A DNA stretch of 64,000 nucleotides from Polyangium mundeleinium (GTDB lineage Bacteria; Myxococcota_A; Polyangia; Polyangiales; Polyangiaceae): assembly GCF_028369105.1 (NCBI RefSeq), contig NZ_JAQNDO010000001.1, positions 7,906,501 through 7,970,500 of the forward strand, written 5' to 3'. The notes beneath the pieces were generated by a model. That model was not told where the DNA came from and did no database searches. It saw only the letters and a program-made list of their open reading frames with translations. Shown here piece by piece: positions 54,638-64,000 of the stretch. A program made the translations under genes and the position numbers. Numbering within the stretch: the stretch's first letter is position 1; each line of letters begins with the position of its first letter.

Positions 54638-57067
54638 GTGCCCCCTGCCCAGCAGGTTCCGTTTCCCCTCGATGGCGAGGGTGGTCAGAAGAGGCCTCGG
54701 CGCGCCCCCAAGACACCGGGCGGGAGCGAGCCGCCGCCGCCTCCCCCTGTGCCCGACACGTCACTCGCGGACGAGGCGCAGCGCAAGTACCTGAACTACG
54801 CGCTGAGCGTCATCACGTCGCGCGCGCTTCCCGACGTGCGCGACGGCCTGAAGCCGGTGCAGCGCCGCATCCTCTACGCGATGCTGCACGACCTGCACCT
54901 CGCCCCCGACGGGCGCTTCCGCAAGAGCGCGGCCGTGGTCGGCGACGTGATGGGTAAGTACCACCCGCACGGCGACACGGCGATCTACGACGCGATGGTC
55001 CGGCTCGCGCAGGACTTCGTGATGCGCGCGCCGCTCGTCGCAGGCCACGGCAACTTCGGCTCGATCGACGGCGATGCACCCGCCGCGATGCGTTACACCG
55101 AAGCGAAGCTGCGGCCGCTCGCGATCGAACTGCTCGGCGAGCTCGGCAAGCGCACCGTGGAGTGGCGGCCGAACTACGACGGCACGAAGAACGAACCGGT
55201 CATCCTGCCGGCGCGCTTCCCGAACCTGCTCGTGAACGGCTCGCAGGGCATCGCCGTCGGCATGGCGACGAGCATCCCGCCGCACAACCTCATGGAGGTG
55301 CTCGACGCCTGCATCGAGCTCTCGAACCAGCGGGATCTGCCGGTGAGCCGGCTCTTGAAGAAGATCAAGGGTCCTGACTTCCCGACGGGTGGACAGCTCC
55401 ACGCGACGAAGGAGGAGCTCGAGGCGGTCTACACGACGGGCCAGGGCTCGCTGAAGCTACGCGGCGAGTGGAAGATCGAAGAGGACGACTCGAAGCGCGG
55501 GCCCTCGTTCCTCGTGGTCACGTCGATCCCGTACGGCGTCGAGCGCAAGGCGATCGTCGAGAAGATCGCCGAGGTGATCCTCTCGAAGAAGCTGCCGCCG
55601 CTGCTCGACGTGCGGGACGAGTCGACGGACCTCGTGCGCATCGTGCTGGAGACGAAGCGCGGGACGGATCCGCAGCTCGTGATGGCGTACCTCTACAAGA
55701 ACACGCCGCTCGCGGTGCACGTGCCGGTGAACCTCACCTGCCTCGTGCCCACGGACAACCCCGACGTCGCCGCGCCGAAGCGCCTCGGGCTCGACGAGAT
55801 CCTGAACCAGTTCCTGACGTTCCGGTACTCGACGGTGACGCGGCGGCTGGAGTTCGACCTCGGCGAGCTCAAGGCGCGCATCCACGTCCTCGAAGGCCTC
55901 GAGATCGTCTTCGACGCGCTCGACGAGGTGATCGCGATCATCCGCAAGAGCGAAGGCAAGGCGGACGCCGCGAGCAAGCTGATCAAGCGCTTCAACCTCT
56001 CGGAGGAGCAGACGGACGCGATCCTGGAGCTCCGCCTCTACCGGCTCGCGCGGCTGGAGATCCAGGTCGTGCGCAAGGAGCTCGCGGACAAACGCGCCGA
56101 GGCCAAGCGCCTCGACGCGCTGCTCAAGAGCGACACGAGGCGCTGGGACCTCGTGCGCGACGAGCTCGCGCAGATGAAGGAGAAGTACGGCGATCGTCGT
56201 CGTACAAAGATCATGGGCGCGGTCGACGAGCCGGAGTTCCAGGCCGAGGACTTCATCGTCGCAGAAGACGCGAACATCGTTTTGAGTTCCCAGGGTTGGG
56301 TGAAGCGCGTCCGCGAGCTCAAGGACCCGTCCGCGACGCGCCTGCGCGAGGGCGACAGCGTGCTCGCGGCCGTCGCCGGCTCGACGCGCTCGGCCGTCGC
56401 GTTCTTCTCAAACCTCGGCGCCTGCTACGTCTGCCGCATCCACGACATCCCGCCCTCGACGGGCTACGGCGATCCTGTCCAGAAGCTCTTCAAGCTGGCC
56501 GACGGCGAGCGGATGGTCGCGATGATCTCGCTCGATCCGCGCGCGCTCGGCGAGGAGCTCTCTGCGCCCACCGAGGGCGCGGCCGAGCCCGAGCCGCCCT
56601 TCGCGCTGGCGCTCACGCGCGGCGGCCTGGCTTTCCGTTTCTCGCTCCGCCAGCACCGCGAGCCGAGCACCCGCGCGGGCCGCAAGTTCGCGAAGCTGAA
56701 CGAGGGCGACGAGGTCCTCGCCGTGCTGCTCCCGAGCGCCGGCCGCACCGTCGTGTGCGTCGCGAGCAACGGCTTCGCGCTCGGCGTGCTCGTGGAGGAG
56801 ATCGGCGTGCTCTCGGGTGCAGGCAAGGGCGCGATCGTGATGAAGATCGACGAGGGCGAGCGTGTCGTCGGCGCGATGCTCGACGATCGTGACGCCATCG
56901 AGGTCGAGACCGAGAAGGGCAAGGTCGCGCGCGAGTCCGTGCAGAAGGTTCGAGGCACGCGCGGCGAGTTCGGCCGGCAGGTCTTCCCCAAGAAGGACCG
57001 CGTCGTCCGGCTCGTCCTGCCCCCCGTCGCGACGCCCGTCCTCGGCAAGCCCGAGGAGGAGAGCTGA
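54638..57067 (+). CDS. parC: Type II topoisomerase subunit A (ParC/GyrA)
   Basis: 809 residues from a GTG with GGAGA upstream. A Pro-rich leader (38 residues) precedes the WHD and tower domains: [17 protein letters not shown], the quinolone-pocket [30 protein letters not shown] and the catalytic tyrosine in [10 protein letters not shown]. The C-terminal domain has beta-pinwheel blades, but the GyrA-box (QRRGGKG) is not found; the nearest is VRGTRGEFG. This favours topoisomerase IV over gyrase. It is followed three bases later by the B subunit. gyrA cannot be excluded without phylogeny. Confidence 0.9.
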   Translation: MPPAQQVPFPLDGEGGQKRPRRAPKTPGGSEPPPPPPVPDTSLADEAQRKYLNYALSVITSRALPDVRDGLKPVQRRILYAMLHDLHLAPDGRFRKSAAVVGDVMGKYHPHGDTAIYDAMVRLAQDFVMRAPLVAGHGNFGSIDGDAPAAMRYTEAKLRPLAIELLGELGKRTVEWRPNYDGTKNEPVILPARFPNLLVNGSQGIAVGMATSIPPHNLMEVLDACIELSNQRDLPVSRLLKKIKGPDFPTGGQLHATKEELEAVYTTGQGSLKLRGEWKIEEDDSKRGPSFLVVTSIPYGVERKAIVEKIAEVILSKKLPPLLDVRDESTDLVRIVLETKRGTDPQLVMAYLYKNTPLAVHVPVNLTCLVPTDNPDVAAPKRLGLDEILNQFLTFRYSTVTRRLEFDLGELKARIHVLEGLEIVFDALDEVIAIIRKSEGKADAASKLIKRFNLSEEQTDAILELRLYRLARLEIQVVRKELADKRAEAKRLDALLKSDTRRWDLVRDELAQMKEKYGDRRRTKIMGAVDEPEFQAEDFIVAEDANIVLSSQGWVKRVRELKDPSATRLREGDSVLAAVAGSTRSAVAFFSNLGACYVCRIHDIPPSTGYGDPVQKLFKLADGERMVAMISLDPRALGEELSAPTEGAAEPEPPFALALTRGGLAFRFSLRQHREPSTRAGRKFAKLNEGDEVLAVLLPSAGRTVVCVASNGFALGVLVEEIGVLSGAGKGAIVMKIDEGERVVGAMLDDRDAIEVETEKGKVARESVQKVRGTRGEFGRQVFPKKDRVVRLVLPPVATPVLGKPEEES

Positions 57068-57070
57068 TCC

Positions 57071-59005
<1,935 letters not shown>

Positions 59006-59380
59006 TCCCGGGCCTGCCCCGCCCCTGCCCCGCCCCTGCCCCCCTCCCCTCACCTCCGCGGTTCGTCCCCACGCACCACCGGTGCGTCCGGGATCACGCG
59101 CGCCCGCCGCTTGCGCAATCCTCGCCCCAACGTCGAAGCGCTGCGACGGTCATCCGGAGCCGAACCTGCGCGAGTTGAGCAGACTCGGCGCAACACGAGA
59201 TCCACCCGCTCATACGCAGGATTAGGCCCGAGCGCCGAGACCCGCAAGGGTCGGAACGATGCTCGGCGGGCCTCGCCACACCGCCAAAGATCCGCCAGAT
59301 CCGCGCAAAATCCCGGCACATTTGCGTTCCCGGTCACCACGCAAACCTGAGCCTGAGCCCACAGGCGGCGTTATGCGCAT

Positions 59381-59424
59381 CCGATATTGGTATGCCTATA
59401 TGGTAAATTCAGATACCAGCCCCA
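59381..59424 (+). promoter_or_regulatory. AT-rich promoter/operator patch upstream of AraC-like gene
   Basis: An unusually AT-rich stretch for this genome. It contains an inverted repeat TGGTAT (59390-59395) and ATACCA (59415-59420) separated by 19 bases, with TATATG and TAAATT between them as possible -10 boxes. It lies about 110-150 bases before the gene start at 59529, so the leader is long. Confidence 0.45.
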
Positions 59425-59471
59425 CCCCCTGATGACCTTCGGCCCGAGGGTTGCAAAGGCAGAACATCGAG

Positions 59472-59520
59472 TTGCCGTCACGGCGCCGCATGCAGCGGCG
59501 AGAGTCCCCGTGGCAAGGAG
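59472..59520 (+). promoter_or_regulatory. Structured mRNA leader masking the ribosome-binding site
   Basis: Three nested pairings: TTGC (59472-59475) with GCAA (59513-59516), CACGG (59479-59483) with CCGTG (59508-59512), and CGCCGC (59484-59489) with GCGGCG (59495-59500), with bulges between. The last paired bases overlap the AAGGAG ribosome-binding site (59515-59520) of the next gene, so folding could control translation. It does not match a riboswitch class that I know. Confidence 0.45.
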
Positions 59521-59528
59521 AGGTTCCC

Positions 59529-59972
59529 GTGAGCGATGCGCTTTCTTTGACGATGCTGGACGCACCCTCCGCCGCCCGTATGCCCTCGGCCTCGCACATG
59601 CCGCCATTTGCGGTTCGCCAGGCCCCCATCACCCAAACGCTGCCGAAGATCCCCGCTCCGCAGCCGTCACAAATCATCCCGAAGAGCACGCCCGAGCGCA
59701 TGCGGGTCGCCCGCGAACGCATCCGGGCCGCCGCAGAAGCCGGTCAACGAATCCGCTCGTACGAGGTCGCTCTCGACCTCGACCTGTCCGAGTTCCACTT
59801 CGCCCGGCAGTTCCGCGCCGCCTTCGGTCGCTCTCCTCACGTGTTCTACGATGAGGTGCGCGCCCAAAAAGCCCGCGAGCTGCTCACCGAAGGCATGAGC
59901 GAAGGCGACGTCGCCCGCCGCATCGGCTTCCGCAGGCCCGCCGAGCTGCGTGCCCTGCTGTCGAAGCGCTGA
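59529..59972 (+). CDS. Small AraC-type DNA-binding protein
   Basis: 147 residues from a GTG at 59529, decided by AAGGAGAGG just upstream. Residues 1-50 are Pro/Ala/Met-rich and probably disordered. The rest (RERIRAAAEAGQRIRSYEVALDLDLSEFHFARQFRAAFGRSPHVFYDEVRAQKARELL and MSEGDVARRIGFRRPAELRALL) is a complete double-HTH AraC DNA-binding domain without the sensory domain of typical AraC regulators. Such proteins may be constitutive or depend on a partner. The structured leader suggests post-transcriptional control. Confidence 0.82.
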   Translation: MSDALSLTMLDAPSAARMPSASHMPPFAVRQAPITQTLPKIPAPQPSQIIPKSTPERMRVARERIRAAAEAGQRIRSYEVALDLDLSEFHFARQFRAAFGRSPHVFYDEVRAQKARELLTEGMSEGDVARRIGFRRPAELRALLSKR

Positions 59973-60029
59973 GCCGAAGTTGCTCGTTCAACGTCTCGCC
60001 GGTGATCCGGCTTCTTTCCTCACAACGTA

Positions 60030-60321
60030 GCGCCGGGGTTTCACCCCGGACCCGACCAGGGGCTCTCCGCCCCTGGACCCGGACCAGGGCAAGCCCTGGA
60101 CGCGGGGCGACAGCGCGCGATGCGCGCTGTCGACAAGGAAGACGTTCCCAGCAAATAGAGCAGCGCTGCTGTCTCGACTGGCAAAATCGTGGAGGGTCTT
60201 GCCACGGACCCGTCGGAAAAACCGCGCCTCGCGCGGTTTTCCGCCCTCGGTCCAGGCCGTGCCTGGTCCGGGGTGAAGGGGGCGGACAGCCCCCTTCCGG
60301 GGTGCGGGGTAGAGCCCCGCT
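60030..60321. repeat. Dispersed structured repeat, copy 2 (inverted relative to copy 1)
   Basis: Reverse complementing this element aligns it with 8534-8843: the left end is almost the same sequence, and a core of about 80 bases shares many short blocks (CAAGACC, TTGCCA, GAGACAGC, GCGCTGC, TTGCTGG). Its internal hairpins are an 11-bp perfect stem at 60108-60132, and an A-run/T-run hairpin at 60215-60242. The stems differ in sequence from copy 1 but sit in the same places. It also lies between convergent genes (AraC-like + and lipoprotein -). Confidence 0.85.
60215..60242. terminator. Intrinsic-terminator-like hairpin inside repeat copy 2
   Basis: GGAAAAACCGCGC with GCGCGGTTTTCC (one extra A), CTC loop; a GC stem flanked by A-run and T-run as in copy 1. 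It would work on both strands between the two convergent genes. Confidence 0.6.
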
Positions 60322-60381
60322 CATCCGCGCGGACGACGAGACGCGGCGCTGGCTCCGCTCTGCGGAGCGGGTGTCGCGGCG

Positions 60382-60906
60382 TCAGCGGGCTGCGCGACGA
60401 AGGACGCTGACGCCGGGCCAGGTCTTGCCGCGATCCGTGACTTCCCACTCGTCCGCGCCGAGAAACCGGCACTTCGCGCCGTCGAACATGCCTCCGCTCG
60501 CTCGAAGCGTGAAGGCGTCGCCGGACTCGCCTTCCACCTGATACGGCGCGCTTTCGTCGGGCGTCTTTGAGGTCCGCACGCTCTGCGCATCCTTGTCGAA
60601 CCCGATGCGCAGCGACTCGAACAGGTCCGCCATCAGCGGCATCGCCTCGTTCGGGATCGGGTGATCCGACGTGTATCGGACGATCTCCCACGTCCCCTGA
60701 AGCTTCTTCTTCACACCCACGAGCTCGGGCTCGGCGGGTTTGTCCGCCTCGATCGCCGCGCCCGTCGATGGCCCTTCCACGGCCTGCCCACTGCCACCCG
60801 CGCAGCCCACGAGGAGCGGCACGAACATGATCCCAAGGCGAAAGCGTCCCACGATCCAGGAAGGTACGCCGACTTTGGGAGTCACCTCAAGTCTGCCGCG
60901 AACCAA
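60382..60906 (-). CDS. Predicted lipoprotein
   Basis: 174 residues from the ATG at 60906; GTG starts further in are possible. A signal (GRFRLGIMFVPLLVG) with lipobox LVGC is followed by a short linker and a beta-rich domain (QGTWEIVRYTSD, LRIGFDKDAQSVRT, AFTLRASGGMFDGAKCRFLGADEWEVTD), reminiscent of lipocalin-like or stress lipoproteins, but no family is certain. Its start overlaps the end of the nitrilase gene by 20 bases, so both are likely in one transcript. Confidence 0.72.
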   Translation of the reverse strand: MVRGRLEVTPKVGVPSWIVGRFRLGIMFVPLLVGCAGGSGQAVEGPSTGAAIEADKPAEPELVGVKKKLQGTWEIVRYTSDHPIPNEAMPLMADLFESLRIGFDKDAQSVRTSKTPDESAPYQVEGESGDAFTLRASGGMFDGAKCRFLGADEWEVTDRGKTWPGVSVLRRAAR

Positions 60907-61732
60907 CCCCGATCCGCTGGTGCTGGAGCGAAGGCAAGCTCGCCCGGACGTGCGCGAGGTACGCCGGATCGAGCGTGCCGACGACGATCCCCTCCCCCTC
61001 CGAAGCCTGCGCCACGACCTCCCCCCAAGGGTCGACGATGCACGACTTGCCGTACGTCTTGCGCCCCTTCGGATGGCTCCCCCATTGCGCCGCCGCGATC
61101 ACGTAACACTGCGCCTCGATCGCTCGCGCACGCAGGAGCACGTGCCAGTGGTCCTTGCCCGTCGCGAGCGTGAACGCCGCCGGCACGAGGAGCACCTCTG
61201 CGCCACGCGCGACGAGCTCGCGATACAGCTCGGGGAAGCGCAGATCGTAGCAGATGGAGAGGCCGATCCGCGTGCCTGCGACGTCGACGACGACGGGCTC
61301 GTCGCCCGGCATGCACGAGGCCGACTCGCGGTAGCGCTGGCCATCCCCGACCTCGACGTCAAACATGTGGATCTTGCGGTACCGCGCGACGATCTCGCCC
61401 GACGGCGCGACCGCGGCGAAGGTGTTGTGCACACGCTTCGGATCGGACGAGCGCTCGGGGAGGCCGCCCGCGAGGATCCAGACGCCGTGTTTCGTGGCGT
61501 TTTCTGCGAGGAACGCGCGAATCCGGCCGCCGTCCGTGGCGTCGAGATCCTCGGCGACGCGCAGCCGCTCGTCGTCGTCCCCGCCCATGAACGCGAAGTT
61601 CTCGGGCAAGACCACGACCTTCGCGCCGCGCGAAGCAGCCTCGGCCACGAGGCGCCCGGCTCGGCCGAGGTTCTCGACGAGATCCGCTTGGCTGTTCATC
61701 TGCACCGCGGCAGCAACAAGAGGCTCACGCAT
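60887..61732 (-). CDS. Carbon-nitrogen hydrolase (nitrilase superfamily, Nit/omega-amidase type)
   Basis: 281 residues from the ATG at 61732 (MREPLVAAAVQMNSQ); a longer frame from 61774 lacks the family start. The catalytic triad is clear: Glu in VVLPENF near residue 45, Lys in YRKIHMFDV near 118 and Cys in SICYDLRFPELY near 160. The KIHMFD context and length fit Nit1/Nit2-like deaminated-glutathione amidase or omega-amidase. It is divergent from the Nudix gene. Confidence 0.9.
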   Translation of the reverse strand: MREPLVAAAVQMNSQADLVENLGRAGRLVAEAASRGAKVVVLPENFAFMGGDDDERLRVAEDLDATDGGRIRAFLAENATKHGVWILAGGLPERSSDPKRVHNTFAAVAPSGEIVARYRKIHMFDVEVGDGQRYRESASCMPGDEPVVVDVAGTRIGLSICYDLRFPELYRELVARGAEVLLVPAAFTLATGKDHWHVLLRARAIEAQCYVIAAAQWGSHPKGRKTYGKSCIVDPWGEVVAQASEGEGIVVGTLDPAYLAHVRASLPSLQHQRIGVGSRQT

Positions 61733-61853
61733 GCGGGGAAGCCTACCTCGCGCGACGTGTCGCGTGTCGAACATGAGGTTCGTCCACTGAAATCGACCAG
61801 AGCGCGCGCATGCCCCTTCCCGACCTCGGATGGGCCGCTATTCTGCGCGCCGC

Positions 61854-62330
61854 ATGGGGCCCCTCTCGTACCTGCCGCGGTCGGTTCTCGGCGTGGCGCA
61901 AGAGATCGTGCGGCACCTCCTCAAAAGGCCCGTGGTCGGCGTAGCCGTGGCCGCCCGGACGGAGGACGGGAGGTGGCTGCTCATCCGCCGCGCCGATACG
62001 GGGACCTGGGCGTTGCCCGGCGGCACGGTCGAGTGGGGCGAGACCCTGCGAACGACGGTCGTGCGGGAGCTCGACGAAGAGGCCGGGGTCGACGAGGTGA
62101 CGATCGGCCCGATCGTGGGCGTGTTCTCGCGGCCGGATCGCGACGTGCGGTTTCACGCGGTCACGATCGTGGTGTCCGCGCGCGTGGCCGAGCCGAGCCG
62201 ACCGCCGAAGAACCCGCTGGAGATCCGCGAGGCGCGGCTCTTCCGCGACGAGGAGCTGCCCGCGCCGCTGGCGATGGGGATGGACGACATGCTCGCCGCC
62301 GCGCGGCGCGGCGAGGTGGTGTTCGAGTGA
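61854..62330 (+). CDS. Nudix hydrolase
   Basis: 158 residues from the ATG at 61854 (61830 also in frame). The Nudix box is perfect: GTVEWGETLRTTVVRELDEEAGV, from residues about 63-85 (stated here as GxxxxxE..REL.EE.GV). The N-terminal helix (YLPRSVLGVAQEIVRHLL) and the DVRFHAVTIVVSA strand fit. Nudix proteins hydrolyse nucleoside-diphosphate-linked substrates; which one is not predictable. ligA follows 31 bases later. Confidence 0.92.
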   Translation: MGPLSYLPRSVLGVAQEIVRHLLKRPVVGVAVAARTEDGRWLLIRRADTGTWALPGGTVEWGETLRTTVVRELDEEAGVDEVTIGPIVGVFSRPDRDVRFHAVTIVVSARVAEPSRPPKNPLEIREARLFRDEELPAPLAMGMDDMLAAARRGEVVFE

Positions 62331-62361
62331 CGTTCGGAGCGACTTGAGGGAGGACACGAGG

Positions 62362-64000
62362 ATGACGCACCTGCACCACGGCTGGGACAAGCAGCCGGAT
62401 CCGGCCGTGCGAGCGCGGATCGACGAGCTCGCCGAGCGGATCGAGCGCTACCGCGCGAGCTACTACGCCGGCAAACCCGACATCTCGGACGCCGCCTACG
62501 ACGCGCTCGAAGACGAGCTGCGTGATCTCGATCCGACACACCCGGCGCTGGCGCGCGTCGGCACGCCGGTGGCCGTGACCGAGTGGGAAAAAGCTCGGCA
62601 CGAGATCCCTATGGGCTCGCTGAACAAGGTCGTGAACGAGGCCGAGCTCGAAGCCTGGGCCACGCGCTGCGACGAGCTCGTCGTGAAGGAAGGCGGCAAG
62701 GCGATCTCGGACGATCTCTTCGTCGCGGAGAAGCTCGACGGGATCTCGATCGAGGTGATCTACCGCGACGGCAAGTACGCCGACGCGATCACGCGCGGTG
62801 ACGGGATCATGGGCGAGCGCATCTCGCCGAACGTGGCCCGCATGCGCGGCGTGCCGCAGAAGCTGAAGGAAAAACTCACGCTCAGCGTGCGCGGCGAGAT
62901 CATCCTCAAGCTGTCGGACATGAAGAAGTCGTTCCCGGGCGTGGCGAACCCGCGCAACGCCGCCGCCGGGACGTCGAAGCGCTTCGACGGCCAAGGCTGC
63001 GAGCACCTGACGGTGCTGTTCTACGACCTCGCCGATCACCTCGACATCACGACCGAGGAGCAGAAGATCACGTTCCTGCGCAAGCAAGGCTTCGGCACGC
63101 CCTGGACCGCGAAGGGCACGCTGAAGGACGTGCTCGGGATCTACCGGAAGTACTCGTCGGAGATCCGCGCGGGGCTCGACTACGAGATCGACGGGCTCGT
63201 GGTGCGCGCGAACTCGACGGCCGCGCAGACCTTGCTCGGCGAGGTGAACCGGAGGCCCCGCGGCGCGACCGCGTTCAAGTTCGCGTCGCAGGCGAAGGTG
63301 TCGAAGGTGGTGGAGATCCTCTGGGACACGGGCCCGAGCGGGCGCGTGACGCCGGTGGCGATCGTGGAGCCGGTGGAGCTCGCGGGCGCGACGGTGCAGC
63401 GCGCGAGCCTGCACAATGTGGGCAACGTGCGCGCGCTCGGGATCGGCGTGGGCGACGAGGTCCTGGTCTCGCGCCGGAACGACGTGATCCCGTACGTCGA
63501 AGAGGTGGTCGAGAAGGGCGGCAAGACGGAGCTGCCGCCGACGCGCTGCCGGCGCTGCGCGGCCGAGCTCGTGACGAGCGGCGAGTACCTGCTCTGCCGC
63601 AACCAGGAGTGCCCGGCGCTCGTCGAGGGCCGGATCCACAACTGGATCGACGCGATCGGCGCGCTCGAATGGGGCGACAAGCTGATCGAGCAGCTCGTCG
63701 AGGCAAAGCTCGTGAAGGAGCCGGGCGATCTCTACAAGCTGAAGCCGAAGCAGATCGCGGACCTCGAGCGGCGCGGCGACAAGATCGCGAAGAAGGTGCT
63801 CGACGAGCTGACGAGCCGGCTGCCGCTGACGCTGCCCGTGTTCCTGGCGGCGCTCGGCATCGAGGGGTTTGCGATCCAAACCGCGCGGCTGCTCGTGGCG
63901 TCGGGCTACACGACGATCGAAAAATTGCTCGCGGCGACGGAGCAGGATCTCGCGGGGATCTCGGGGCTCGGCCCGATCAAGGCCGGCATGATCGTGCGCG
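62362..64000 (+). CDS. ligA: NAD-dependent DNA ligase, 5' part (runs past window end)
   Basis: 546 residues are visible from the ATG at 62362, which has GAGGGAGGA and GAGG upstream. The Ia domain and the adenylation motif with Lys124 in VAEKLDGIS are clear, followed by the OB-fold, the four-cysteine zinc finger (RCRRCAAELV..YLLCRNQECPA, near 395) and helix-hairpin-helix repeats (ISGLGPIKAG). The BRCT domain would lie beyond the window. It seals nicks using NAD. The N-terminus starts MTHLHHGWDKQPDPAVR. Confidence 0.96.
   Translation, partial: MTHLHHGWDKQPDPAVRARIDELAERIERYRASYYAGKPDISDAAYDALEDELRDLDPTHPALARVGTPVAVTEWEKARHEIPMGSLNKVVNEAELEAWATRCDELVVKEGGKAISDDLFVAEKLDGISIEVIYRDGKYADAITRGDGIMGERISPNVARMRGVPQKLKEKLTLSVRGEIILKLSDMKKSFPGVANPRNAAAGTSKRFDGQGCEHLTVLFYDLADHLDITTEEQKITFLRKQGFGTPWTAKGTLKDVLGIYRKYSSEIRAGLDYEIDGLVVRANSTAAQTLLGEVNRRPRGATAFKFASQAKVSKVVEILWDTGPSGRVTPVAIVEPVELAGATVQRASLHNVGNVRALGIGVGDEVLVSRRNDVIPYVEEVVEKGGKTELPPTRCRRCAAELVTSGEYLLCRNQECPALVEGRIHNWIDAIGALEWGDKLIEQLVEAKLVKEPGDLYKLKPKQIADLERRGDKIAKKVLDELTSRLPLTLPVFLAALGIEGFAIQTARLLVASGYTTIEKLLAATEQDLAGISGLGPIKAGMIVR

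Larger units (their letters stand above)
59006..59528. other. 523-base region between parE and the AraC-like gene
   Basis: 59010-59055 is a C-rich tract with two direct copies of a CCTGCCCCGCC unit. 59050-59340 has overlapping open frames on both strands (longest 96 codons, minus) with no recognisable protein; I see no support for coding. 59381-59424 is an AT-rich patch and 59472-59520 a structured leader, both described separately. Confidence 0.6.

Noticed and set aside
59050-59340. A 96-codon minus-strand gene
   Set aside because: No recognisable protein, competing frames on both strands and no ribosome-binding site; possibly decayed sequence.
59472-59520. A known riboswitch class
   Set aside because: No match that I can recall to c-di-GMP, fluoride, SAH or ykkC consensus; kept as an unclassified leader.

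Overview
The window is 64 kb of very GC-rich, tightly packed bacterial chromosome. Eukaryote-like Ser/Thr kinases fused to ATPase/TPR modules, an Omp85/BamA, an LpxL-type acyltransferase and many high-GC outer-membrane, lipoprotein and secreted proteins point to a myxobacterium, most likely Polyangiales (Polyangium/Sorangium-like). That placement is inferred from gene content and style, not from a marker phylogeny. No rRNA, tRNA, CRISPR array, prophage or insertion sequence was recognised.

Layout. 1-4.9 kb: end of a patatin gene, then a nearly complete molybdenum-cofactor locus (moaB-moeA on +; moaD-moaA-moaC-moaE on -). The moaC product carries an N-terminal domain resembling the nitrate-reductase-associated family, and MoaB and MoaE have His-rich tails. 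5-18 kb: two giant Ser/Thr kinases, an FtsH-type protease, an outer-membrane-type protein and a complete patatin. 17.9-18.2 kb: a 43-bp tandem array. 18-32 kb: mixed housekeeping and hypothetical genes (catalase-fold protein, phosphoesterase, AmpG-like transporter, secreted hydrolase, lipid kinase, lipoprotein, PEBP protein, receiver domain, HrpB helicase, bL28). 32-38.6 kb: a long minus-strand operon from rpsP (rpsP-khpA-rimM-trmD-SPOUT methylase-queG-lpxL-DUF72-GGT-like). 38.7-44.2 kb: a short conserved ORF, a DUF4350/MoxR/DUF58 operon and rsmA. 44.2-50.3 kb: atpDC without the rest of the ATP synthase, then dnaG-rpoD. 50.3-54.3 kb: a lipoprotein, a rhomboid-fold protein lacking catalytic residues, and bamA. 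54.6-59 kb: type II topoisomerase A and B subunits. 59-64 kb: a stand-alone AraC-type DNA-binding protein behind a structured leader, a lipoprotein, a nitrilase, a Nudix hydrolase and the start of ligA.

The most unusual non-coding structure is a dispersed element of about 300 bp, present at 8534-8843 and, inverted, at 60030-60321. It has long terminal inverted repeats, a conserved core and hairpins whose stems differ in sequence between copies but keep the same position and shape; one hairpin looks like an intrinsic terminator. Both copies, and the 43-bp tandem array, lie between convergent genes, so a role at gene ends is a reasonable working idea.

Genes are often coupled by 1- to 4-base start/stop overlaps (moaB/moeA, moaC/moaE, kinase/patatin, rimM/khpA, trmD/SPOUT, queG/lpxL, DUF72/GGT-like), which supports the operon assignments.
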